The notes beneath the pieces were generated by a model. It did no database searches and was not told the DNA's origin. It was given only the letters and a program-made list of their open reading frames with translations. Below are positions 26,701 to 34,257 of a stretch of 64,000 nt of DNA, piece after piece. Source of the DNA: Syntrophomonas sp. DTU019 (GTDB lineage Bacteria; Bacillota; Syntrophomonadia; Syntrophomonadales; Syntrophomonadaceae); the NCBI GenBank assembly GCA_913757435.1, contig CAJYDM010000003.1:1-64000 (forward strand), written 5' to 3'. How positions within the stretch are numbered: the first letter of the stretch is position 1; the number at the start of each line of letters is the position of its first letter. The translations under genes and the position numbers were made by a program.

Positions 26701-28023
26701 TTGATAAGGAGAGATTTGGAAGACTGCTTCCCTGGACCGCCCTGTCCCGGCGGCAGTCTGGTAAACCACAATAAAGATAACCATCTGAAGATAGAAATAG
26801 ATGGGCCAAAATGCTGCCCTATAACGGAATGTCCCTGTGAGGGTGGAGAACTTATAAAAAATGGCGGGTTTGAAATGCGCAACGCTGACCTTACCCAGGA
26901 ATTTGCATACTGGAGAGCGGTGAACCCGGTTTCGAATACGACTGTAACTACCTATTCAAATATGCCGGTATACGAGGGATATAAGGCGGCACAGTTTCAA
27001 ACTAATACTACCCCCGCGGAACTGCATGCCATATCCCTTCAGCAGCATATCACTGTAACCCCGGGCTGTATTTATCGGTTCAGCTTTGCGGAAAACTTTC
27101 TTGGTGGGCCGGCAGGCGCCGTTCTTCAACCCAGCCTTATAGGGAGGGTATATTATACCGATTGTGCCGGCAGCCAATTTGACCTCATAAATATTCCTAT
27201 TGTAAAGGAGAATATTCCCCTTAATATTGATAAGGGTTATAGCTACCATCAAAAAACCGCTGATATACCTGTACCATGCGATGTTTCAAAAGTTACGGTA
27301 CAGTTTGATTTTATCAGCAGTAATGATTCCGGGGGTACCCGGTGGCTCTTAGACGGTGTAAGCCTGCGAGCCATATCTTCCGCATCTTCCTGTTCCAAAG
27401 ATGGGTGTGTTTCTTCCATGGGCATTTGCAGGCCGGGAAACCTGATTAAAAACGGCGATTTTGAGGATTTTACCGAGATTAACCGTGGCTCGCCATTCCT
27501 ATACTGGTATCAAATTCCGGAAGATAGCGACCTGGCAATAGTAGAAACCTTTTCCAGCGCGGGTTATGAAGGGCTTAATCAAGCATTATTCGTGACATTT
27601 CCCGGTGCTCAACCCAAATCAGTATCCCTTCGCCAAATCGTTACGGTAACACCAGGCTGTAGATTGGAGCTCAGCTTTGCGGAGTACTTTATTACCCGTG
27701 GTGAATCTGCCGAAAATACCCCCCGGCTTATAGGGAGGGTCTTTTGGGTAGACGACAGTGGCACTGAGTTTGACCTTATAAATGTTGCGATTGCTAAGTT
27801 CGACCATGAAAGCGATGAAGAAAAGGGTTATTCCTTCCACACCGGGACCGCAGATGTCCCTGTGCCCTGTAATGTAAGCAGCGTCTACGTACAGTTTGAT
27901 TTTTCCGTAACTGATAATGGAGGCACCCAATGGGCTTTGGACGCGGTACAGCTGAGGGCAGTCCTCTGGGAATCGATTTGCTGCCAGTGTTTTAAGGAGG
28001 TGGCTTTAAATGCCAAATTGTAG
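26701..28023 (+). CDS. Two-domain beta-sandwich (NTTRR-F1-like) protein, copy C
   Basis: 440 aa, twice the size of its neighbours. Domain 1 (about residues 40-230) starts C-P-C-E-G-G-E-L-I-K-N-G-G-F-E. Domain 2 (about 245-435) starts I-C-R-P-G-N-L-I-K-N-G-D-F-E. Both contain V-T-P-G-C and end in W-x-L-D-x-V. The start is likely TTG at 26701, by analogy with the spacing in copy B and its AAAGGAG at 26685-26691; GTG 26692 is the alternative. Its last codons overlap the start of the next, truncated copy by 14 bp. It lacks a counterpart in the second block of the array. Confidence 0.75.
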   Translation: MIRRDLEDCFPGPPCPGGSLVNHNKDNHLKIEIDGPKCCPITECPCEGGELIKNGGFEMRNADLTQEFAYWRAVNPVSNTTVTTYSNMPVYEGYKAAQFQTNTTPAELHAISLQQHITVTPGCIYRFSFAENFLGGPAGAVLQPSLIGRVYYTDCAGSQFDLINIPIVKENIPLNIDKGYSYHQKTADIPVPCDVSKVTVQFDFISSNDSGGTRWLLDGVSLRAISSASSCSKDGCVSSMGICRPGNLIKNGDFEDFTEINRGSPFLYWYQIPEDSDLAIVETFSSAGYEGLNQALFVTFPGAQPKSVSLRQIVTVTPGCRLELSFAEYFITRGESAENTPRLIGRVFWVDDSGTEFDLINVAIAKFDHESDEEKGYSFHTGTADVPVPCNVSSVYVQFDFSVTDNGGTQWALDAVQLRAVLWESICCQCFKEVALNAKL

Positions 28024-28212
28024 ATTCTCAGGCTGCCGCTGTGAAACTGGGGATCTGATTAAAAACGGGGGGGTTGAGGTGACCAGCACCGAACCAGGAT
28101 TACCTTTTCAGTACTGGAAAGAAATTAATCCGAGCTTTGCCAGGGTAGCTAATGAGCCGGTCCTCACCAATATTGCCTACGAGAAACTGGCCGCAGCCAG
28201 GTTTGAAGCTCC
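28010..28212 (+). pseudogene. Beta-sandwich copy D', truncated by tandem duplication
   Basis: The first 67 residues match the gene at 29610 nearly exactly (C-R-C-E-T-G-D-L-I-K-N-G-G, then S-F-A-R-V-A-N-E-P-V-L-T-N-I-A-Y-E). The match stops at about 28211, where the upstream leader of copy A begins (CCGAATATACTACATTGGGA). The junction marks the end point of a block duplication. The open frame continues to 28288 but the tail is leader sequence read as protein. Confidence 0.85.
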
Positions 28213-28245
28213 GAATATACTACATTGGGAAAGGAGTGATAGAAC

Positions 28246-28929
28246 ATGTATAAAAGGCCGAGCTGTGATTCAGAGCGGGACCTTATAGTTAAACCGGAAT
28301 GTAATCCTATCAACAACATTAACAATCAAATAACTGTATTTACTAAAGGAGACAGGTGTCTGCCGATAAGCTGTTGCTGCGCAACCGAAGAGCTGATTAG
28401 AAATGGGGGTTTCGAGATCCCCGGCGTTCAAACCGGCGCCCAATTTGCCAATTGGGCAGCGTTCCCTTCTTCCGATTCAAGTGTGGTCAGAACCAACACT
28501 AATGTTTACCAGGGTTACAGCGCTGCCAGCATTGAGACTAATGTGTTACCCGAACCTGTAACCAGGACAATACTTCTTTTCCAACCTGTCACGGTGACGC
28601 CCGGCTGTTTGTATAGGCTGGCATTCGCCGAGAAATTGGTGGCGTCAGGTACTATTGACACCGACCTGCTAACCCTTATAGCGAGGGTTACTTATCTCTA
28701 CCAGGGCTCGGAATTCGCACTTTTAACCGAGACTATTCAAAAATCCGGAGCAGATGCGAAATATAACCTTCACATCACCGCAGCCAAGTTTCCCGTACCC
28801 TGTAATGTGTCAGGAGTTTTAGTGCAGTTTGATTTCATAATGCCTGGCCTCGGAGGCGCGGTATGGAATTTGGATGCTGTGTCATTGCGAGCCATATCCA
28901 AGACTTCTGTCTGCTGCTGTAAGGAGTGA
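28246..28929 (+). CDS. Beta-sandwich (NTTRR-F1-like) Cys-rich protein, copy A2
   Basis: 227 aa, a close duplicate of the protein at 25271, with the same first 30 residues except one. The domain begins E-L-I-R-N-G-G-F-E-I-P-G-V and ends in W-N-L-D-A-V-S-L-R-A-I-S. Differences cluster in the loop after G-G-F-E-I-P and in the middle strands, which may reflect selection on a binding face. RBS AAAGGAG lies before the ATG, copied from the A leader. Confidence 0.78.
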   Translation: MYKRPSCDSERDLIVKPECNPINNINNQITVFTKGDRCLPISCCCATEELIRNGGFEIPGVQTGAQFANWAAFPSSDSSVVRTNTNVYQGYSAASIETNVLPEPVTRTILLFQPVTVTPGCLYRLAFAEKLVASGTIDTDLLTLIARVTYLYQGSEFALLTETIQKSGADAKYNLHITAAKFPVPCNVSGVLVQFDFIMPGLGGAVWNLDAVSLRAISKTSVCCCKE

Positions 28930-28934
28930 TTGAT

Positions 28935-29585
28935 ATGATAAGAACTCCAGGGTTAAACCCCCTTTACAGAAATTATGGCGTATGTGGAACGGTTTCACCT
29001 AAAGGAGGGGAGAAGTGCATTCCACAGGTCTGTTTTTGCGAAAGGGGAGAACTGCTTAAAAACGGGGGATTTGAAATTCCCGGCCCAAACCAATTAGACC
29101 TGTTTGCTAGCTGGCTATTACAAGCCCATACACCGGATATAGATCTGTTCAGAGATACGGTAAATGTTTATCAAGGCAACGCCGCCGCAAGCGTTCAGAC
29201 AAACGATCTGCCGATTGTTGGGGCTTCAACCCTCATTCTGCGCCAGCATGTAGATGTGACGCCTGGCTGTCTGTACAATTTGAAGTTTGCTGAAAGAATG
29301 GTCACTTTCATCGGGGATAACGGCCACCTGCCACTGCTGGCAGCCAGGGTTGTTTACCTGGACAGAATCCATAATGAATACGAGCTTTTGAATATCACCA
29401 TTCAAAAGACTGCAGCAGATGAAGAATACAACCTTCACGAACAGACCGCCGACCTTCCCGTGCCCTGTGACGTACCGGGAATTATTGTGCAGTTCAGTTT
29501 CTATATAACGGATGCCCCGGGCTCAGTGTGGAACCTGGATGCCGTATCGCTGCAGTCGGTTGCGCAGATTTCCGCCTGCTGCTGA
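28935..29585 (+). CDS. Beta-sandwich (NTTRR-F1-like) Cys-rich protein, copy B2
   Basis: 216 aa, a close duplicate of the protein at 25963: C-I-P-Q-V-C-F-C-E-R-G-E-L-L-K-N-G-G-F-E, V-T-P-G-C-L-Y-N-L-K-F-A-E, W-N-L-D-A-V-S-L. The ATG at 28935 is preferred over GTG 28926 for its spacing to AAGGAG at 28921-28926. It follows A2 with the same overlap geometry as A and B, so gene order was duplicated with the sequence. Confidence 0.78.
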   Translation: MIRTPGLNPLYRNYGVCGTVSPKGGEKCIPQVCFCERGELLKNGGFEIPGPNQLDLFASWLLQAHTPDIDLFRDTVNVYQGNAAASVQTNDLPIVGASTLILRQHVDVTPGCLYNLKFAERMVTFIGDNGHLPLLAARVVYLDRIHNEYELLNITIQKTAADEEYNLHEQTADLPVPCDVPGIIVQFSFYITDAPGSVWNLDAVSLQSVAQISACC

Positions 29586-29609
29586 AAAGTTGAATGGAGG
29601 TGGCTTTAA

Positions 29610-30236
29610 ATGCCAAATTGTAAATTCTCAAGCTGCCGTTGTGAAAGCGGGGAATTGATTAAAAACGGGGGTTTTGAGGTGCCTAGCGCCGAACCAGGAT
29701 TCCCTTTTCAGTACTGGGAAGAGATTAATCCGAGCTTTGCCAGGGTAGCGAATGAGCCGGTCCTCACCAATATTGCCTACGAGGGACTGGCCGCAGCCAG
29801 GTTTGATAGTTTGACTACCGTTACCGAAGAAGATAAGTCAGTAACATTGCAGCAGACCGTAATTGTAACCCCTGGCTGCACCTATAGGTTAAGCTTCGCG
29901 GAAAACCTTTTCGCTAAGGGCAATGGTACAGCCACAGCGATACCTTTCCTAACCGCCAGGGTCATATACGTGGATAACTTTGGCAACGATGTTGACCTCA
30001 TTATAATACCCATAGCAAAATTCAGCCAGGACCACGATCCCAACCGGGGTTATACCTTCCGCCAGGCGGTGACTGATGTGCCTGTGCCATGCGATGTAGC
30101 AGAGCTTATAGTCCGTTTTGAATATTTTGAAAACAGCACCACTGGAAGCTCCTGGTTATTAGACGGCGTATCTTTGAGGGCAGTATTCCCCATATCAGCC
30201 TGCTGCGACCATAATAAAAACTGTGTAATAAAGTAA
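29610..30236 (+). CDS. Beta-sandwich (NTTRR-F1-like) Cys-rich protein, copy D
   Basis: 208 aa, full-length form of the copy broken at 28010. It starts M-P-N-C-K-F-S-S-C-R-C-E-S-G-E-L-I-K-N-G-G-F-E, has V-T-P-G-C-T-Y-R-L-S-F-A-E and ends W-L-L-D-G-V-S-L-R-A-V then a C-C-D-H tail. RBS GGAGG lies 11 bases before the ATG. It is the last member of the array, and a palindrome follows. The function is unknown; the Cys-rich ends suggest disulfide or metal cross-linking into a surface layer. Confidence 0.75.
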   Translation: MPNCKFSSCRCESGELIKNGGFEVPSAEPGFPFQYWEEINPSFARVANEPVLTNIAYEGLAAARFDSLTTVTEEDKSVTLQQTVIVTPGCTYRLSFAENLFAKGNGTATAIPFLTARVIYVDNFGNDVDLIIIPIAKFSQDHDPNRGYTFRQAVTDVPVPCDVAELIVRFEYFENSTTGSSWLLDGVSLRAVFPISACCDHNKNCVIK

Positions 30237-30272
30237 TTCCCAATATAAAGCCAGTACAGCGACACTCGGGGC

Positions 30273-30299
30273 GACAGAAGGGGACCGTCCCCTTCTGTC
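30273..30299. repeat. Dispersed palindrome, GACAGAAGGGGAC type
   Basis: GACAGAAGGGGA (30273-30284) pairs with TCCCCTTCTGTC (30288-30299), giving a 27-bp near-perfect palindrome after the array. It may also terminate transcription. Confidence 0.75.
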
Positions 30300-30374
30300 A
30301 TGTTCAGTTATTGAATTATTGCTTAATAACTGAATAACTGTTGTGCCTGGCACATAAGTAGGACCTTGCCCGAT

Positions 30375-30746
30375 TTATCGATGCTGATCAAAAAGAATAG
30401 GGTTGCCATCAGGATCTATTACCATAAAACTGCCTGGCCCATTTGTTTCCGGATCAACCTCGTTTATTATCTCAATTCCTGCTTTGCGGAGGCTTTCTTG
30501 TATGACTCTAATATCATCAAAAGGATTTACTTCTTCAGCATTATTGTTCCATCCCGGATTAAATGTGAGGATATTTCTCTCAAACATACCTTGAAATAAA
30601 CCAATTACGCAATCACCATGTTTCATAATCAACCACTTCTCATCGATGTTACCCAAGAAGACCTGAAATCCTAATTTTTCATAAAAACTTTTAGAAGCTT
30701 GAATATCTTTTACAGTTAAACTTAATGAGTTTGCTCCTAAGTGCAT
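30375..30746 (-). CDS. VOC-family (glyoxalase/bleomycin-resistance fold) protein
   Basis: 123 aa. The beta-alpha-beta-beta-beta pattern of one vicinal-oxygen-chelate unit is clear: N-S-L-S-L-T-V-K-D-I-Q-A-S-K-S-F-Y-E-K-L-G-F at the start, D-P-D-G-N-P-I-L-F at the end. The substrate cannot be read from sequence. It lies opposite to its neighbours, alone, with a good RBS (AAAGGAGG) before ATG 30746. Confidence 0.85.
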   Translation of the reverse strand: MHLGANSLSLTVKDIQASKSFYEKLGFQVFLGNIDEKWLIMKHGDCVIGLFQGMFERNILTFNPGWNNNAEEVNPFDDIRVIQESLRKAGIEIINEVDPETNGPGSFMVIDPDGNPILFDQHR

Positions 30747-30845
30747 AATATTCCTCCTTTAAAAGCGCTGCTGTTCGGTTCATCGCTATTTGGTTCGATC
30801 CACTGTGAATGCATGGGACGTTAGGCCTAATCCTGTAGGTTAATC

Positions 30846-30878
30846 TTGACATATTCTGCATGTGGGTATTACTATAAT
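30846..30878 (+). promoter_or_regulatory. Possible promoter of the riboswitch-led transcript
   Basis: TTGACA (30846-30851) and TATAAT (30873-30878) are perfect hexamers, but the 21-bp gap is longer than the usual 17, so the -35 assignment is unsure. The first riboswitch follows about 12 bp downstream. Confidence 0.45.
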
Positions 30879-30889
30879 ATGTATCAGGA

Positions 30890-30970
30890 GAAAAGGCAAA
30901 CTCGCCGAAAGGCGGGGACGCAAAGCCACGGGTCTAAAGACGCCAGGTCAATGATAGCCGGGTTGCCAGG
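30890..30970 (+). ncRNA. Cyclic-di-GMP-I (GEMM) riboswitch, first copy
   Basis: AAAAGGCAAACTCGCCGAAA, then GGGGACGCAAAGCCACGGG, then AGCCGGGTTGCC match the conserved parts of the class I c-di-GMP riboswitch: the GGCAAAC strand, the GNRA tetraloop stem, the GACGCAAAGCCA joining region with the ligand pocket, and the closing strand. A strong terminator follows at 30995. Confidence 0.88.
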
Positions 30971-30994
30971 AATAAGTGTTCTTGAGGATATTTG

Positions 30995-31027
30995 ATCTGC
31001 TTGGCATCCAGCTTAAGCAGATTTTTT
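30995..31027 (+). terminator. Terminator/expression platform of the first riboswitch
   Basis: ATCTGCTT (30995-31002) pairs perfectly with AAGCAGAT (31015-31022), followed by six Ts. This is a likely ligand-controlled terminator. Confidence 0.75.
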
Positions 31028-31073
31028 AATTTAATACTGGTCAGGACGGCGGGGCCTTAAAGCCCCTCACCGA

Positions 31074-31150
31074 TAAAGGCAAACTCGCCGAAAGGCGAGG
31101 ACGCAAAGCCATGGGTCTACTGACGCAAGTCTATGATCGCCAGGCCGCCG
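31074..31150 (+). ncRNA. Cyclic-di-GMP-I (GEMM) riboswitch, second copy
   Basis: It repeats the conserved parts of the first copy (AAAGGCAAACTCGCCGAAA, GAGGACGCAAAGCCATGGG) with an altered closing strand (CGCCAGGCCGCC). A weak stem with a six-T run (31158-31176) follows, so it may have its own terminator. The transglutaminase ATG is about 70 bp downstream. Confidence 0.85.
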
Positions 31151-31218
31151 AAGAAGAGGATTTAAGTATCCGCCTTTTTTATACGGTCCGTCCTTAATGA
31201 CAAAGGAGGACCTGCATA

Positions 31219-32046
31219 ATGCCAGCATCAACAGACCGTATTGGAAGTCTAAAAATCAAAGCCTTGGTACTTTTATTATGCTTCGTCTTCACTTCCTTCC
31301 CCGCGGTTGCTTTTGCATCTCCACAAGATGTAATCATAGACACCGGGGCAATACAATTGGGGATCGTTGACATTGCTTATCTAAGTGACAGCCCCAACAA
31401 GGTAAAGGTTATGATCGAAAAGGGTTCTGAAAGACGTACCTATGATCTGAGAGCCGATGGTTCCACGCAAAGCTTTCCTCTTCAAATGGGCAATGGCGAT
31501 TATACGGTAAGTGTACTGCAAAATAAACAGGGGACGAAATACAAGTATCTGAAGAAAGAATACGTTTCTTTAGCTCTGCAAGACCAGAGCGTGCTGTTTT
31601 TGAACTCCATACAGAATATCGATTTTAGCAGTGGATCAGTTGCAGATCAGGCAGATGAACTTACCCGGGGGCTGGCTAGCGATCAGGCTAAGGCAGAAGC
31701 CATATACAACTACATCGTAAACAACTGCGGCTACGACTATGACAAAAAGAGAACCGTGCAAACTGGCTATATCCCCGATCCCATTGATACAATGCTTACT
31801 AAAAAGGGCATCTGCTATGATTATGCCTCACTTTATGCTTCAATGACGCGAAGTGTTGGCATACCGTGCAAATTGGTGAAAGGATATGCAGATAATGTGA
31901 ACGGCTATCATGCCTGGAATGAAGTAGGTATAGACGGAAAATGGGTCGTTGTGGACACTACCTCCGATATGCAGCTGAGAGCGGTTGGGAAGGCATACAC
32001 TATGGAAAAACCGACAGCATCTTATTCAAAAACATACGAGTATTAA
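31219..32046 (+). CDS. Secreted transglutaminase-like protein under c-di-GMP riboswitch control
   Basis: 275 aa. A signal peptide (residues 1-34: positive start, A-L-V-L-L-L-C-F-V-F core, ending A-F-A-S) directs export. The transglutaminase-like core shows the catalytic order Cys in K-G-I-C-Y-D-Y-A, His in N-G-Y-H-A-W-N-E, and Asp in V-V-D-T-T. Members cut or cross-link peptides, often on cell-surface proteins. Two tandem c-di-GMP-I riboswitches precede it, and the c-di-GMP enzymes at 11.6-16.6 kb could set the signal. RBS AAAGGAGG lies before ATG 31219. Confidence 0.88.
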   Translation: MPASTDRIGSLKIKALVLLLCFVFTSFPAVAFASPQDVIIDTGAIQLGIVDIAYLSDSPNKVKVMIEKGSERRTYDLRADGSTQSFPLQMGNGDYTVSVLQNKQGTKYKYLKKEYVSLALQDQSVLFLNSIQNIDFSSGSVADQADELTRGLASDQAKAEAIYNYIVNNCGYDYDKKRTVQTGYIPDPIDTMLTKKGICYDYASLYASMTRSVGIPCKLVKGYADNVNGYHAWNEVGIDGKWVVVDTTSDMQLRAVGKAYTMEKPTASYSKTYEY

Positions 32047-32076
32047 AATTGTATTAAAAGCCCTGTAAATCGACAG

Positions 32077-32107
32077 AAAACCTGCACATTGTATGCAGGT
32101 TTTTGTT
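32077..32107 (+). terminator. Rho-independent terminator after the transglutaminase
   Basis: AAAACCTGCA (32079 on) pairs with TGCAGGTTTT, followed by a T-rich tail. Confidence 0.8.
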
Positions 32108-32120
32108 TTCCATTTTCGTA

Positions 32121-32149
32121 TTGGTGGATATGGCACTTTTTAGTATAAT
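32121..32149 (+). promoter_or_regulatory. Promoter of the SARP regulator gene
   Basis: TTGGTG (32121-32126) and TATAAT (32144-32149) with a 17-bp gap form a good sigma-A-type promoter about 60 bp before the ATG. Confidence 0.65.
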
Positions 32150-32207
32150 TGTATGCACAGTTGTCATTGATCTGTCAGTTCCAACCAGGTTCACAGGAGT
32201 TGATTGA

Positions 32208-33437
32208 ATGAACGTACAACAACATAATGATAATATTTCAAATCGAATAAAGATCGTTACGCTGGGTGAATTTAGAATAATACCAAAAAATGGAGAGGCA
32301 TACAATACTTCAAGCAGATCGAATCGGCTTTGGAGCTTGTTTAAGTATCTTCTCAATAATTTAAATAAAGGAATCACTCCGGAAATCCTTCTAGAGAACG
32401 TCTCCCCCGAAGCAGACTATATTGATCCAAGCAATGCGGTCAATAACATGATTTACCGTTTACGAAAGCTCTTGTCCAATGATTCAATTTTTGAGAATAG
32501 AAAAGATATCATTCTATTTACAAATGGATGCTATATGTTGAATTTGAGAGAAGACGTCTGGATCGATTTCATCGAACTGGAAAGATCATTTAATACTGCT
32601 GAAGCCTTAAAAAGAGAAGATCCTAAGCAAGCTATCGAATATTACCTAAATGCTTTTGATATCTATGGCGGGGAACTCTTGCCGGAGCTGGTTTATGAGA
32701 GCTGGATTTTCCCCAAAAGAACCTATTACCGCAATTTATATCTTAAAATTATTGCGAATTTGACGAAGCTGTATGCGGATCAAAAGTCATATGGGGCTAT
32801 CGTGGAAATATGCCAAAAGGCAATTTCTATTGAGCCATATGAAGAAGAGCTCTATGTGCGATTGATGGAAAATTTGATTCTTATGGGGAAAATTAAAGAA
32901 GCCAAAGACTACTATGAGAAGACTGTCAGCATTCTTGAAAAGGAATTTGGTATTCGATCAACCCCCGAACTGCAAAGGATAGCGCAAATGCTGAAAACAG
33001 AGTATGTACAGATCAAGACCGACAGCCAGGTCATGTCCCAGCTCCTGGGCGAGATGGACGGGGCTTTTTTCTGTGACTATAGGGACTTTTATACGATTTA
33101 TGTATTGGAAAAAAGGAAATGTGAAAGGTCGGGAAATGGCCTTTGTCCGGTTTGTATCGAATTTGAAAACGGCCAGAATGTTTTCAAATCGAATGCTCAG
33201 AAGAATTCTGCCATAAAGGAATTTAAGGAAACGCTGATCAACGGCTTGAGAAAAGGGGATTTGGTCAGTTTGGTCAATAAAACCCGGTTTTTGATTTTGC
33301 TGGACAATGCCGAATATCAGACCGTTAAGTTGGTCATGAGCAGAATGATCGACCAGTTTCTTAAAAAGAGTGCTTTTAAAGATATTGTCCTGGAGATACA
33401 AGTTTGCCCTTCCCTACCTAAGCCGAAAAGCAACTGA
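32208..33437 (+). CDS. SARP/AfsR-type transcriptional regulator with degenerate GGDEF-like tail
   Basis: 409 aa. An OmpR-like winged-helix DNA-binding domain (about residues 12-105) opens with I-V-T-L-G-E-F-R-I and has W-S-L-F-K-Y-L-L and N-M-I-Y-R-L-R-K-L-L. A bacterial transcriptional activation (BTAD, TPR-like) domain follows (about 115-265). The C-terminal 140 residues look like a GGDEF fold: L-R-K-G-D-L-V-S-L-V-N-K-T-R-F-L-I-L-L takes the place of the active-site hairpin, so no catalysis is expected. Cytoplasmic. It may control the downstream surface genes (33.8-42 kb); this is an inference from position. Confidence 0.82.
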   Translation: MNVQQHNDNISNRIKIVTLGEFRIIPKNGEAYNTSSRSNRLWSLFKYLLNNLNKGITPEILLENVSPEADYIDPSNAVNNMIYRLRKLLSNDSIFENRKDIILFTNGCYMLNLREDVWIDFIELERSFNTAEALKREDPKQAIEYYLNAFDIYGGELLPELVYESWIFPKRTYYRNLYLKIIANLTKLYADQKSYGAIVEICQKAISIEPYEEELYVRLMENLILMGKIKEAKDYYEKTVSILEKEFGIRSTPELQRIAQMLKTEYVQIKTDSQVMSQLLGEMDGAFFCDYRDFYTIYVLEKRKCERSGNGLCPVCIEFENGQNVFKSNAQKNSAIKEFKETLINGLRKGDLVSLVNKTRFLILLDNAEYQTVKLVMSRMIDQFLKKSAFKDIVLEIQVCPSLPKPKSN

Positions 33438-33854
33438 CAACCCCTGCCTATAATGCTTCATCGTTTAACCGACTGCTCCCGTTCTGCGCCTAACCGATGC
33501 AAACGACTCCGCTCGCACCGAACATAGTCATCGTATCCGACTGTTCCCGTTCGCGTCTAACTGCATCCCCACGTTCCGCTTCAACAATACCCTCAATTAA
33601 ACAGCAGCCCCCGTTTAGGTCCAGCGGGGTCTCCAGTCCTTGTGCAAAAACTGCCAGGTGTAAAGCACGCTGCTCTATCCAATAAAACTCCGCACTTAAG
33701 AAGAACCCCCTGTGAATTGTACCCCGTAAAGCAAGCTACTCTATCCGATAAAATTATATATCTCAACGTAGGCTCCGGTCCTGATAAGTGTGATTGAACT
33801 GTGAGTAATATATGGTAATTTTGGATAAAGATCTGATTGATGTGAGGACATGGT
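33438..33854. other. Intergenic region with imperfect direct repeats, no gene
   Basis: Two pairs of degenerate direct repeats are seen: CCGACTGCTCCCGTT / CCGACTGTTCCCGTT at about 33467 and 33538, and GTAAAGCACGCTGCTCTATC / GTAAAGCAAGCTACTCTATC at 33660 and 33726. The short open frames here have no plausible start or family. Confidence 0.5.
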
Positions 33855-34118
33855 ATGAAAAAGGACAACAAAGAGCCAGTATACGCAGGAGAGCAGTCTG
33901 GTCAGTCCCAAGGGGATAGAACCTTCATTGTCAAGGTTAAATATAATCAGAACTTTAGCATGCAAGGTTCTATTCAGTGGATCGAGAAAGGCAAAATCGT
34001 CAATTTCCGGAGTGAGATGGAGTTGCTTTCTCTTTTGAGCGAATCTATGGACAACAATGAAATCAGAAGTTGGGAGGATGACAAGCAGGTACTATCAGTT
34101 GTTAAAGGCGACACTTAA
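33855..34118 (+). CDS. Small conserved hypothetical protein
   Basis: 87 aa with a polar N-terminal 20 residues. The core T-F-I-V-K-V-K-Y-N-Q-N-F-S-M-Q-G-S-I-Q-W then F-R-S-E-M-E-L-L-S-L-L looks like a small beta-strand-rich fold seen in many Firmicutes small proteins of unknown role. RBS TGAGGA lies before ATG 33855. It directly precedes the repeat-rich surface protein gene and could be co-transcribed with it. Confidence 0.65.
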   Translation: MKKDNKEPVYAGEQSGQSQGDRTFIVKVKYNQNFSMQGSIQWIEKGKIVNFRSEMELLSLLSESMDNNEIRSWEDDKQVLSVVKGDT

Positions 34119-34257
34119 CCTTTATCAGGTTGGTGGCGTATAGGAGGGGATGCGATGAAGCGTGTTTTTATGTGGGCACTTTAGACACGATGGAGCAAGT
34201 AGTGCAACCGGCCTTTTCTTTATTTACATAGGGCAAATGAAGAGAGGAGCGATAATA

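Noticed and set aside
33497-33685. 62-residue open frame
   Set aside because: No RBS, low-complexity Ser/Pro/Arg composition, within decayed repeats.
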